In this document: in pieces, positions 1-4,646 of the stretch
Layout of the letters: every line of letters begins with the position of its first letter
How positions within the stretch are numbered: position 1 is the stretch's first letter
Assembly: GCA_041658785.1 (NCBI GenBank)
Contig: JBAZZL010000050.1
Location: 1 to 5,755, forward strand
Length of the DNA: 5,755 nt
DNA from: JAHJGG01 sp041658785
GTDB lineage: Bacteria > Patescibacteriota > Patescibacteriia > Magasanikbacterales > UBA922
Direction of reading: 5' to 3'
The notes under the pieces: model-generated
The model's database searches: none
Told to the model about the DNA's origin: nothing
The model's input: the letters and a program-made list of their open reading frames with translations, nothing else
Position numbers and translations under genes: made by a program

Positions 1-60
1 ATCTGAAAACAGTTTGCAAAAACAGCTAGATTTACGGTATTTTTAACGCAACACTAGTGC

Positions 61-173
61 GTTCGCGGCTAAACGATGTTTGCTGGCGGTATAATATCGC
101 ACGAAGTGCGCTACCGCCAGCAAATATTGGCGGAGCGACTGCAAGGAGCGAAGCCGTTTAGCCGCTGTTATAC
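61..173. repeat. Site A: large GC-rich imperfect palindrome downstream of the 104-residue gene
   Basis: The site is a set of nested inverted repeats. An outer stem pairs 65-75 (GCGGCTAAACG) with 155-165, 11 of 11. A middle stem pairs 79-91 (TTTGCTGGCGGTA) with 112-124, 13 of 13. A small hairpin, CGCAC-GAA-GTGCG, fills 98-110. Between the right middle and outer stems, 125-154 holds a direct repeat GGAGCGA (133-139 and 146-152). The right flank carries GTTATAC (167-173), which on the minus strand reads GTATAAC; the left flank, at 47-62, is a short near-palindrome around CACTAGTG. It is much richer in G+C than the neighbouring genes. Its size and nesting resemble an integron attC site, but it could also be a REP- or MITE-like palindrome or an RNA structure. 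The structure is certain; the function is not known. Confidence 0.75.
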
Positions 174-232
174 GCGGGCGAAGCCCCGAGCCAGAGTGCA
201 ACGTCCCGACCCGAAGGGAGGGCTGGCGAGCG
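174..232 (-). repeat. GC-rich double hairpin in the 3' region of the 104-residue gene
   Basis: Two short hairpins lie between site A and the arm of the 104-residue gene unit. One is GGGC-GAA-GCCC (176-186). The other is an imperfect stem of 205-212 with 216-222 around GAA (213-215). In a minus-strand transcript the loops read UUC, and the second contains C-UUCG-G, a very stable RNA tetraloop. The equivalent place beside the 139-residue gene unit has no such insert, so this piece appears to have been added between the arm (233-245) and the GTTATAC box (167-173). No T-tract follows on the minus strand, so a simple intrinsic terminator is unlikely. Confidence 0.5.
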
Positions 233-278
233 TAATAAAAAGCCGCTCAACTTTAATTAAGAATTTTGGCAATTTATT
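233..278. repeat. Type 1 arm, 3' side of the 104-residue gene unit
   Basis: This arm has an outer box TAATAAAAAGCCG (233-245), a 17-base spacer and an inner box ATTTTGGCAATTTATT (263-278). Both boxes recur exactly, inverted, at 679-691 and 643-658, so they bracket the 104-residue gene. The same pair of boxes recurs at 899-938 and 1400-1447 around the 139-residue gene. The inner box overlaps the end of the gene: the stop codon occupies 274-276. Confidence 0.85.
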
Positions 279-588
279 TGTTTTGTTTTGCTCTTAAAGA
301 GTCTCTCATTTGGCGCCATTCCTCAATTCTTTGTTGTAGATCCTTGATAACATTTTCTGCACCGGAAGCCCCTAGTTCTAAGATGCTTGCCGCTTTTTCA
401 GTTTCACCTCTTTTTAGGGCCGCGATCGCTTCGTTAACATCAGTGCTCGTGAATCTTCCTTGTTGAGTAGCAGCGTACAAACCGTGGAAAAATCTAAGCT
501 CCAATATTACTTCTTCGTAATTCTTTACTTCTTCGTAATTCTTTACTTCTGGCTCCTTGGTTGACTCTCCTTCTTTTTTTACTTCCAT
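274..588 (-). CDS. Hypothetical small helical protein (104 aa), cassette-like unit 1
   Basis: I do not recognise a family. The protein is soluble, highly charged and lacks a signal peptide or membrane segment. Residues 1-27 are lysine- and glutamate-rich and contain an exact tandem VKNYEE repeat (residues 15-20 and 21-26). The rest (about 28-104) looks alpha-helical, with a central stretch, AIAALKRGETEKAASILE, that resembles a helical-hairpin repeat, and a terminal amphipathic helix that could form a coiled coil. The ATG at 588-586 is the only sensible start in the frame, although no Shine-Dalgarno sequence precedes it. The stop lies inside the conserved type 1 inner box. The gene sits alone between inverted arms, with palindromes on both sides, and points the same way as its neighbours. 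Support for coding comes from the length, the biased residue use and the parallel with the next unit. The function is unknown. Confidence 0.65.
   Translation of the reverse strand: MEVKKEGESTKEPEVKNYEEVKNYEEVILELRFFHGLYAATQQGRFTSTDVNEAIAALKRGETEKAASILELGASGAENVIKDLQQRIEEWRQMRDSLRAKQNK
511..546. repeat. 18-bp tandem duplication inside the 104-residue gene
   Basis: TTCTTCGTAATTCTTTAC occurs twice without mismatch at 511-528 and 529-546, with a further partial copy just after. It adds six residues in frame (VKNYEE) near the N-terminus. The identity of the copies suggests a recent duplication, probably by replication slippage. Confidence 0.95.
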
Positions 589-623
589 AGTATGAGTGTG
601 ATTAAGGTTTGTAAGCGTTCTAA

Positions 624-655
624 GTTATCTCGACCTCACCACAATAAATTGCCAA
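624..655 (-). promoter_or_regulatory. Possible promoter in the leader of the 104-residue gene
   Basis: On the minus strand TTGGCA (655-650) could be a -35 box. A weak -10, AGATAA (630-625), follows after 19 bases. The start codon is about 36 bases further on. The same region of the homologous leader before the 139-residue gene has TTGGCA and a better -10, TATAAC, also 19 bases apart. The spacing is longer than the ideal 17 and the TTGGCA belongs to the repeated arm, so this is a weak call. Confidence 0.25.
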
Positions 656-702
656 AATTATTATTCAAATTTCACAATCGGCTTTTTATTATGGCGTATA
701 AC
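643..702. repeat. Type 1 arm, 5' (leader) side of the 104-residue gene unit
   Basis: The arm has the inner box AATAAATTGCCAAAAT (643-658), a 20-base spacer and the outer box CGGCTTTTTATTA (679-691), followed by TGGC and GTATAAC (696-702). It is the inverse of the arm at 233-278. It is also homologous to the leader of the 139-residue gene: similarity runs from about 624 to 705 against about 1382 to 1460, including GACCT just before the inner box and TCACAAT before the outer box. Confidence 0.85.
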
Positions 703-896
703 GTTTACGCATCATCTGAAGTTTTCATCCCGACTCAGCAGGATAAACTTTTAATTTCAGACAATGCTTGTTTAATTATCTCCGCCTAAACCTTCATCAA
801 AACTAAGGGATGAAAATTTGGGCGGAGGGAAATTGACACTCCTTGAGGATTCTAATAATGTCAATTTCCTGTAGCCAGATATGCGTTGTTGTACGC
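694..896. repeat. Site B: long palindrome with three internal hairpins between the two small-gene units
   Basis: The ends pair as GCGTATAAC (694-702) with GTTGTACGC (888-896), with one G-T mismatch. The next stem pairs 707-718 with 876-886 and leaves a single extra base on one side. Inside lie three separate hairpins: 719-750 (AAGTTT/AAACTT plus ATCC/GGAT); 780-827 (CTCCGCC/GGCGGAG, then AAA/TTT, then TTCATC/GATGAA); and 828-869 (GGAAATTGACA/TGTCAATTTCC, 11 of 11). Counting the flanking arms, the palindrome extends over about 643-938, that is, the whole space between the genes. No ORF in it is credible. A large single-strand fold or a structured RNA would both fit. Confidence 0.75.
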
Positions 897-898
897 TG

Positions 899-938
899 TA
901 ATAAAAAGCCGATTCGTTAATGATTTTGGCAATTTATT
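899..938. repeat. Type 1 arm, 3' side of the 139-residue gene unit
   Basis: The outer box TAATAAAAAGCCG (899-911) and inner box ATTTTGGCAATTTATT (923-938) are separated by 11 bases. Both are identical to the boxes at 233-278, while the spacers differ in sequence and length. The stop codon of the 139-residue gene (934-936) lies at the same place in the inner box as in the other unit. Confidence 0.85.
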
Positions 939-1353
939 TTTTCATGAATTTTTTTTGACGTAGGAGTCTGGTTAGTAGTCTTGGTATAAATCCACCAGCG
1001 CTTTCATCATCATTTTTAAATCTTTCGTCTCTAATAATTTCTATTATTTCTTCCATTCTATCATCAAATTCCTTAGGATTTGTCGAACCATCTAGATAAT
1101 GTTCGATTTTTTGTGCCATTCTGTTTAATTGGTTGTCCACTTCCCTGTCTATTTGCTGGCTTTGTTCCCAGAGTGAACCGGTAGCACCGATTCTTTTGGC
1201 TATTTCTTCTCTCCTTTTGTTTTCTTCTCCATAATCCCATCTTCCTTGTGCCAAAAGCTCCCTTTTAAAGCTTTCGTACGCATTCTCCTGTCCTTCTTCT
1301 GGTTGTATTCCCATTTCTTCAAGGGTGGGTCCTCTAAAATCTCTTGGTGTCAT
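934..1353 (-). CDS. Hypothetical charged helical protein (139 aa), cassette-like unit 2
   Basis: I do not recognise a family. The protein appears soluble, with no signal peptide or membrane segment, and is rich in Glu, Arg, Lys and Asp. A short N-terminal segment (residues 3-20) with Pro and Gly is followed by probable helices at about 24-36, 43-56, 60-88 and 94-112. The C-terminal tail is basic (residues 125-139, with several Arg and Lys) and might bind nucleic acid or a membrane surface; that is a guess. The ATG at 1353-1351 is preceded by ACT, as in the 104-residue gene, and no Shine-Dalgarno sequence is present. The protein shows no similarity to the 104-residue protein although the flanking DNA is homologous. 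The stop is supplied by the conserved inner box. The function is unknown; coding is likely from length, composition and context. Confidence 0.7.
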   Translation of the reverse strand: MTPRDFRGPTLEEMGIQPEEGQENAYESFKRELLAQGRWDYGEENKRREEIAKRIGATGSLWEQSQQIDREVDNQLNRMAQKIEHYLDGSTNPKEFDDRMEEIIEIIRDERFKNDDESAGGFIPRLLTRLLRQKKFMKK

Positions 1354-1381
1354 AGTTTTTTGTTAAGTTTAATTAAATTGT

Positions 1382-1412
1382 GTTATATCGACCTGCCAAA
1401 ATAAATTGCCAA
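1382..1412 (-). promoter_or_regulatory. Possible promoter in the leader of the 139-residue gene
   Basis: The minus strand reads TTGGCA (1412-1407), 19 bases, then TATAAC (1387-1382), about 28 bases before the ATG. The same two elements, with a poorer -10, occur in the homologous leader of the 104-residue gene. If real, each small unit carries its own promoter, which is uncommon for integron cassettes but not unknown. Confidence 0.35.
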
Positions 1413-1458
1413 AATCATTGTGTCAAATCACAATCGGCTTTTTATTATGGCGTATAAT
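1400..1458. repeat. Type 1 arm, 5' (leader) side of the 139-residue gene unit
   Basis: The inner box AATAAATTGCCAAAAT (1400-1415), a 19-base spacer and the outer box CGGCTTTTTATTA (1435-1447) are followed by TGGCGTATAAT (1448-1458). This matches the leader arm at 643-702 almost base for base from the TCACAAT preceding the outer box onward, and is the inverse of the arm at 899-938. Confidence 0.85.
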
Positions 1459-1462
1459 GTTC

Positions 1463-1537
1463 CCGTGTATGAGAAGTTGCGACTGGAAGGAGCAATTTGG
1501 GTGAGCTCTCTCGAAAGAGAGCGAACCTCATACACGG
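1463..1537. repeat. Site C: palindrome joining a type 1 arm to a type 2 arm
   Basis: The outer stem pairs CCGTGTATGAG (1463-1473) with 1527-1537, 11 of 11. An inner hairpin pairs GCTCTCT (1505-1511) with AGAGAGC (1516-1522) around CGAA. The segment 1479-1493 (GCGACTGGAAGGAGC) matches 135-149 in site A at 14 of 15 positions. On the left the palindrome is bordered by the type 1 outer box and on the right by GTGTTAAAT and the type 2 box at 1551, so its two sides come from different arm families. On the minus strand the entry side reads ATTTAAC, which fits the integron consensus RYYYAAC; the exit side reads ATTATAC, which does not fit GTTRRRY. Confidence 0.7.
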
Positions 1538-1550
1538 TGTTAAATGATGT

Positions 1551-1636
1551 ATGCTTTTCCTTTTATTTTCTGAAAGAAAATCACTTTTTCGCAAGGTCAA
1601 TTTCTTTTTTCAATGTTGGTGGGGTGCAAGAGGGGG
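1551..1636. repeat. Type 2 arm, 3' side of the membrane-protein gene pair
   Basis: The outer box ATGCTTTTCCTTTTA (1551-1565) recurs exactly inverted at 2939-2953. The 30-base inner box at 1582-1611 matches the inverse of 2893-2922 at 27 of 30 positions. The 16-base spacer between boxes is unlike its counterpart, which is also 16 bases long. A third short box, AAGAGGGGG (1628-1636), matches CCCCCTCTT at 2877-2885 after a 16-base insertion. The spacer region itself forms a hairpin, ATTTTCT-GAA-AGAAAAT (1565-1581). Confidence 0.85.
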
Positions 1637-1669
1637 TTAGAGGGTGAATTGCGCCCCGCCAACTCCTTT

Positions 1670-2098
1670 TTAATCTCTGGCAAAGATCCAATCGTGCATA
1701 ACCTTTTCGATAAACACCTGACCACCCGACACGGTTAATACTTCGTACGACCAACCTTCGTCAAGTGTGTTGACTTTTTCAATTCTGCCGAATGTTTTGT
1801 TAAAAAATTTGCCGTTTTGTTTGTAAGCTATCACATCACCAACCACAAAAGGCGTATCCTTTTTAAATAAAGTATATTTTAGAAATTGCTTTTTAATTTC
1901 ATCTTCTTTGCATTCTTGGTCGCTACCACTGTGCCAACTCTTTTGCCATTCTCGATTCTCCTCTAGAAAGACTTTTTCAGGAACGCAATAATAAGTGAGA
2001 TGAAATAACTTTTGCGCCAAAGGCAACGAAAATATAAGCAACAATCCAAACACTATTGTGCCTAAAATTATCACTAAAATTTTTGGCCCTGTTTTCAT
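1670..2098 (-). CDS. Hypothetical single-pass membrane protein (142 aa), second gene of the pair
   Basis: A lysine-containing start (MKTGPK) is followed by one hydrophobic segment at about residues 7-29, which should anchor the protein or act as an uncleaved signal. The exported or cytoplasmic remainder has two cysteines (C38 and C63), a charged linker, and a beta-rich C-terminal part (about 84-142). In the latter, the stretch FVVGDVIAYKQNG followed by GRIEKV recalls the GD(V/I)-x-Y...GRI pattern of signal-peptidase-like or SH3-like barrels. The Ser/Lys catalytic pair of a signal peptidase is not evident, so I make no functional call. The ATG starts one base after the TAG of the upstream gene, so the two are very probably translated together. 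No Shine-Dalgarno sequence is visible. Confidence 0.7.
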   Translation of the reverse strand: MKTGPKILVIILGTIVFGLLLIFSLPLAQKLFHLTYYCVPEKVFLEENREWQKSWHSGSDQECKEDEIKKQFLKYTLFKKDTPFVVGDVIAYKQNGKFFNKTFGRIEKVNTLDEGWSYEVLTVSGGQVFIEKVMHDWIFARD

Positions 2099-2099
2099 A

Positions 2100-2813
2100 C
2101 TATTTTTGATTAAGTAATTCTTCTCTTTCTTCTTCGTCTAATATTTCCCCAATGCTCCAGAGTTTTCCATCTTTAAAATATACAGAAAGAGCCCAGTCCT
2201 TATGGTTTGTCCATGGATAATAAACCCACTCCTCAAATCCATTCTCAATTTGGCGTTTTTGTGCTGGCACGCCAAAAGCTTTTATTGCCAACTCTTCACT
2301 TATATCCAATGGCTCAGGTTCATCTACGTGTTTAATGAGTCTGGATCTTCGATCATTCTCGTTTCTTTCATTTGTAAGTTTTGCGATTCTTTTATCTTTG
2401 CTCATCCAAAATTCAGGCTCCCAAAATAATGTATGCATGGTTGGCTTCATTATCTCATTTTGATTAAACGGATTTGGGCCTAGGTTTAATTGATCATTCT
2501 TGATATAAATTTCCCTATAAATGATATTGGGAATGCCCCAGCTCAGAAACATGACGATCAACCAACCGATTAAAACTTTTTTGCGATCAAGCTGTTTGAA
2601 CAGCGCCACAATTAAAAAGAGAGCAAACGATAAAATGATGTAGATAAAAATGAGCAAAAAGGATAGTTTGCCTAAAAATAATCCTATTTTTGAACTAAAT
2701 AAAAGTAGGTTGTCGGAGCGTATTAAAAATAGCAAAACCGGTATACCAAAAATAAAGAAGCCGACTGCAGTTAGCCCCAGCCAAGTTAATAGATTTTTCT
2801 TTATGTTGCTCAT
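2100..2813 (-). CDS. Multi-pass membrane protein with a BamE/SmpA-like C-terminal region (237 aa)
   Basis: The N-terminal half is hydrophobic, with probable membrane segments at about 9-31, 48-72 and 79-97. A soluble part follows. Residues about 172-224 show the pattern of the small BamE/SmpA/OmlA-type fold: an acidic helix (ISEELAIKAFG), G-x-P (181-183), a glycine, then W196-x-Y198, and a strand pair VYFKDGKLWSIG (211-222). In known proteins this fold mediates protein-protein contacts at membranes, but here it is fused behind membrane helices and the match rests on pattern only. The C-terminus is acidic. The ATG at 2813-2811 begins MSNIKK; no Shine-Dalgarno sequence precedes it. The gene is transcribed with the 142-residue gene, one base downstream, and the pair is enclosed by the type 2 inverted arms. 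Its cellular role is unknown. Confidence 0.75.
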   Translation of the reverse strand: MSNIKKNLLTWLGLTAVGFFIFGIPVLLFLIRSDNLLLFSSKIGLFLGKLSFLLIFIYIILSFALFLIVALFKQLDRKKVLIGWLIVMFLSWGIPNIIYREIYIKNDQLNLGPNPFNQNEIMKPTMHTLFWEPEFWMSKDKRIAKLTNERNENDRRSRLIKHVDEPEPLDISEELAIKAFGVPAQKRQIENGFEEWVYYPWTNHKDWALSVYFKDGKLWSIGEILDEEEREELLNQK

Positions 2814-2828
2814 ATGCTAGTTTTTTAT

Positions 2829-2834
2829 ACTTTA
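2829..2834 (-). promoter_or_regulatory. Possible -10 box close to the start of the membrane-protein pair
   Basis: The minus strand reads GATAAAGTATAAAAAACTAGCAT just before the ATG, so a TATAAA-like -10 lies about 15 bases upstream of the start codon. Transcription from it would give a very short or absent leader. No clear -35 is seen, and the region is AT-rich, so a chance match is possible. Confidence 0.25.
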
Positions 2835-2876
2835 TCAAAAATTGTTTTCGGAGAGAAGCGGAGAAAACACCATATT

Positions 2877-2953
2877 CCCCCTCTTTCAAAAAGAAAAAAG
2901 AAATTGGCCTTGTGGAAAAGTGGACGAGCGACAGCCCGTAAAAGGAAAAGCAT
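2877..2953. repeat. Type 2 arm, 5' (leader) side of the membrane-protein gene pair
   Basis: This is the inverted partner of 1551-1636: CCCCCTCTT (2877-2885), the 30-base inner box (2893-2922), a 16-base spacer of unrelated sequence, and the exact 15-base outer box TAAAAGGAAAAGCAT (2939-2953). The arms are about 1.3 kb apart and enclose both genes. The design (outer box, variable spacer, inner box) is the same as in the type 1 arms although the sequences differ. Confidence 0.85.
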
Positions 2954-2960
2954 ATTTCAG

Positions 2961-3007
2961 CTAACTCGTTTATATACGAACTTTGTTCGCATAACATTCC
3001 GTTTTAG
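2961..3007. repeat. Site D: short palindrome downstream of the Wzy-type gene
   Basis: A central hairpin CGAAC-TTT-GTTCG (2977-2989) is extended by ATA/TAT across one mismatch. Outer ends pair CTAACTCG (2961-2968) with 3000-3007 at 6 of 8 positions. The site lies between the stop of the large membrane protein (3031) and the type 2 arm (2953). On the minus strand it ends in GTTAGC. It may be the boundary site at the chromosome side of the accessory block. It lacks the T-tract of an intrinsic terminator. Confidence 0.55.
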
Positions 3008-3030
3008 TATGTTTTACACCCATAATATCC

Positions 3031-4542
3031 CTACCTGTGAACCAGTAGCTCTTTGCCGCCTTTCTTAATACGGTTAAAAATTCTATATAATAAAGTAATC
3101 AGCCGTTCAAAAATATCTATTGGCTTCGCCGCAATCGCGATTGCCAAAACAAGAAATATTATTCCGAACACATGAAATAAGGCTGGAGAGGTGATATTGA
3201 TTACGAGCATGGCGAAGGTGCTCGCCAAAAGTCCAACATAAAAATCATGCCAATCGCTGGCGTGATTTATTTTTTTGTTCAGTTTCACCGCGGTAAAGAG
3301 GTAGAGAGAGAGCAGGGCAAGCGCGCCAAAGACGCCGAGTTCGGCGAGCATTTCCAGATAACCCCAGTCAAAATGGCGGGTGGTGATTATTTCGTAGGTG
3401 AGGGTGTTCATGAAGGTAACGGTCGCGCCCAGTCCGACGCCCGCAATCGGATTATCTTTAATAATTTCCAAAATAGCGGGCAGAACCATCATCCTGGTCG
3501 CCGCGCTTACTTCAATTTGCGGGGCGGTTAAACTAACAACGCGCACTCCTAGCAATTCCCAGCCGAACGTTTTGCCGCCCGAGGCGAATATCGCGAAACT
3601 GGTGAAAATCAAAACGACAAGGCCGATCGTGGTCGCGGAAATGATAAACCAGCGGCGCCACTGGTGTTTGTATTTAAGGATCAAAAGACCCGCGAATAAA
3701 GCCAGAAAGTAGCCGCGCGAAAAATTGAGAACCAAAATAGCGGCTGCCAAAAACAACAGCAGACGCCACATTTTGTGGTGCTTTTCATTGCGCATCAAAA
3801 GTGATGAGATCACGAGAATGATGGGAGTAATAAGCAGGTGTTCGGGCAGGACAACGCGGAAAAAATTATTGCCCATCGCCGTGATTTTTCCCATAGACAC
3901 ATCGCGGAACCACTGGTAAAATGGCCCTTGCAATTCCGCGATTCCGCTGCCAAACAAAACGAAAGTAAACACCGAAAAAATCGCTGAGCCGATGAGAAAA
4001 ACAATTACTAAACGAACGAAATACTCTTGCGTTTCTTGTTTGGCAAGCAGTTGATACGCGGGGAAAATAAGCGGTAAATAAAGGAACGGCATTAAGTCTT
4101 GAATAATGTTTGTTAACGCGTGGTCATGGCGGATGCCATTTACCGCAGACGCGATCAACAGGAAATAAAAAATTAATAAGGCGATATTCAGTTTCCGATT
4201 GATACGGATATTCCGTCCCAGACGCTCGTCGTTTATGGTATGGAGTGTCCAGAGAACAAGAAACGTGGCGATAACGAGAGTACGGACAGAAAGATTGATA
4301 AATTCCAAATAATGTCCCGCTCCGCCCAAAAATAATTCACCAATCACTAAATAAAACGCCCAATGCGGATTTTTGAAATACGCGATTCCCAAAATCATGA
4401 GCAGAACAAAAACCAGCGCCGCCTGAATAATCGGATGGCTGGCGATGAAAAACGACAGTAGACGAATCGCGAAGAAGATCGTCAATAACACCGGCGTTTG
4501 CCAGTGAAGAAAAATGGAGTGTGCGGTTAATCTTTGTTGCAT
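3031..4542 (-). CDS. O-antigen ligase/polymerase family integral membrane protein (Wzy_C type, 503 aa)
   Basis: Proteins of this family sit in the cytoplasmic membrane and either polymerise lipid-linked oligosaccharide repeat units or transfer a finished glycan from a lipid carrier to an acceptor. The sequence has about ten to twelve hydrophobic segments, including about 17-34, 40-55, 61-75, 85-101, 118-133, 150-165, 174-197, 233-250, 259-290, 297-320, 399-419 and 433-472. Signature points of the family are the SRG triplet (275-277) at a membrane segment edge, an arginine (R350) opening a loop that reaches NPIAGVGLG (364-372), and RHFDWGYLEMLAELGVFG (389-406), close to the usual H-x-x-x-L...LGE/ALG region. 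The C-terminus is basic. Length is within the family range. The ATG at 4542 follows a spacer with a good -10 box. Neighbours do not tell whether it is a ligase, a polymerase or a protein glycosylation enzyme; no glycosyltransferase lies in the window. Confidence 0.85.
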   Translation of the reverse strand: MQQRLTAHSIFLHWQTPVLLTIFFAIRLLSFFIASHPIIQAALVFVLLMILGIAYFKNPHWAFYLVIGELFLGGAGHYLEFINLSVRTLVIATFLVLWTLHTINDERLGRNIRINRKLNIALLIFYFLLIASAVNGIRHDHALTNIIQDLMPFLYLPLIFPAYQLLAKQETQEYFVRLVIVFLIGSAIFSVFTFVLFGSGIAELQGPFYQWFRDVSMGKITAMGNNFFRVVLPEHLLITPIILVISSLLMRNEKHHKMWRLLLFLAAAILVLNFSRGYFLALFAGLLILKYKHQWRRWFIISATTIGLVVLIFTSFAIFASGGKTFGWELLGVRVVSLTAPQIEVSAATRMMVLPAILEIIKDNPIAGVGLGATVTFMNTLTYEIITTRHFDWGYLEMLAELGVFGALALLSLYLFTAVKLNKKINHASDWHDFYVGLLASTFAMLVINITSPALFHVFGIIFLVLAIAIAAKPIDIFERLITLLYRIFNRIKKGGKELLVHR

Positions 4543-4561
4543 GAGTGATGGTACAAACTAA

Positions 4562-4646
4562 AATAAATTAAAGAAAATTACAAAAAATTATACAAATTTA
4601 ACAAAATTAATTCTGTATAATTCCGTTTGATTTTCTGCAATTTATT
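4562..4646. repeat. Site E: symmetric palindrome between fmt and the Wzy-type gene
   Basis: Two pairs of arms share one exact centre (4604). The outer pair, 4562-4578 and 4630-4646, matches at 15 of 17 positions (AATAAATT..AGAAAAT). After 7 unrelated bases on each side, the inner pair AATTATAC (4586-4593) and GTATAATT (4615-4622) is perfect. The outer right box overlaps the fmt stop codon (4642-4644) and, read on the minus strand, is very close to the type 1 inner box AATAAATTGCCAAAAT. The sequence is AT-rich, so part of the symmetry may be chance. Confidence 0.6.
4587..4592 (-). promoter_or_regulatory. Probable -10 box for the Wzy-type gene
   Basis: The minus strand reads TATAAT exactly (4592-4587), 44 bases before the ATG, in a 99-base AT-rich gap. 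No convincing -35 lies 16-18 bases upstream (CAGAAT is the nearest). The box is also part of the right inner arm of palindrome E, so promoter and palindrome may be linked. Confidence 0.45.

Noticed and set aside
61..232. tRNA or other known structured RNA gene
   Set aside because: The GC-rich stems do not form a cloverleaf, and no T-loop or anticodon arm pattern is seen.
592..789. Plus-strand ORF of 65 codons
   Set aside because: It lies across the repeated leader arm and site B, changes composition where the repeats change, and resembles no protein. It is an artefact of the palindrome region.
233..1447. Two insertion sequences with terminal inverted repeats
   Set aside because: The arms do look like terminal repeats, but neither ORF resembles a transposase, no target-site duplication is evident next to the boxes, and the palindromes between units are not explained by this.
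1420..1647. Plus-strand ORF of 75 codons
   Set aside because: It runs through the type 1 arm, site C and the type 2 arm. It has no start signal and no protein-like character.
1801..1850. Signal peptidase activity for the 142-residue protein
   Set aside because: The GDVIAYK...GRIEKV pattern is suggestive of the fold, but no catalytic Ser/Lys pair in the proper context is visible.
2695..2997. Minus-strand ORF of 100 codons overlapping the 237-residue gene start
   Set aside because: It crosses the type 2 arm and site D and overlaps the better supported membrane protein in another frame.
57..3007. CRISPR array
   Set aside because: The repeats are inverted, long and few, with genes between them; there are no regular short direct repeats with unique spacers.
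2961..3007. Intrinsic terminator of the Wzy-type gene
   Set aside because: The central stem is only five pairs, and no T-tract follows on the minus strand.
3247..3919. Plus-strand ORFs opposite the Wzy-type gene
   Set aside because: They are antisense shadows of a gene with clear family motifs and show no recognisable domains.
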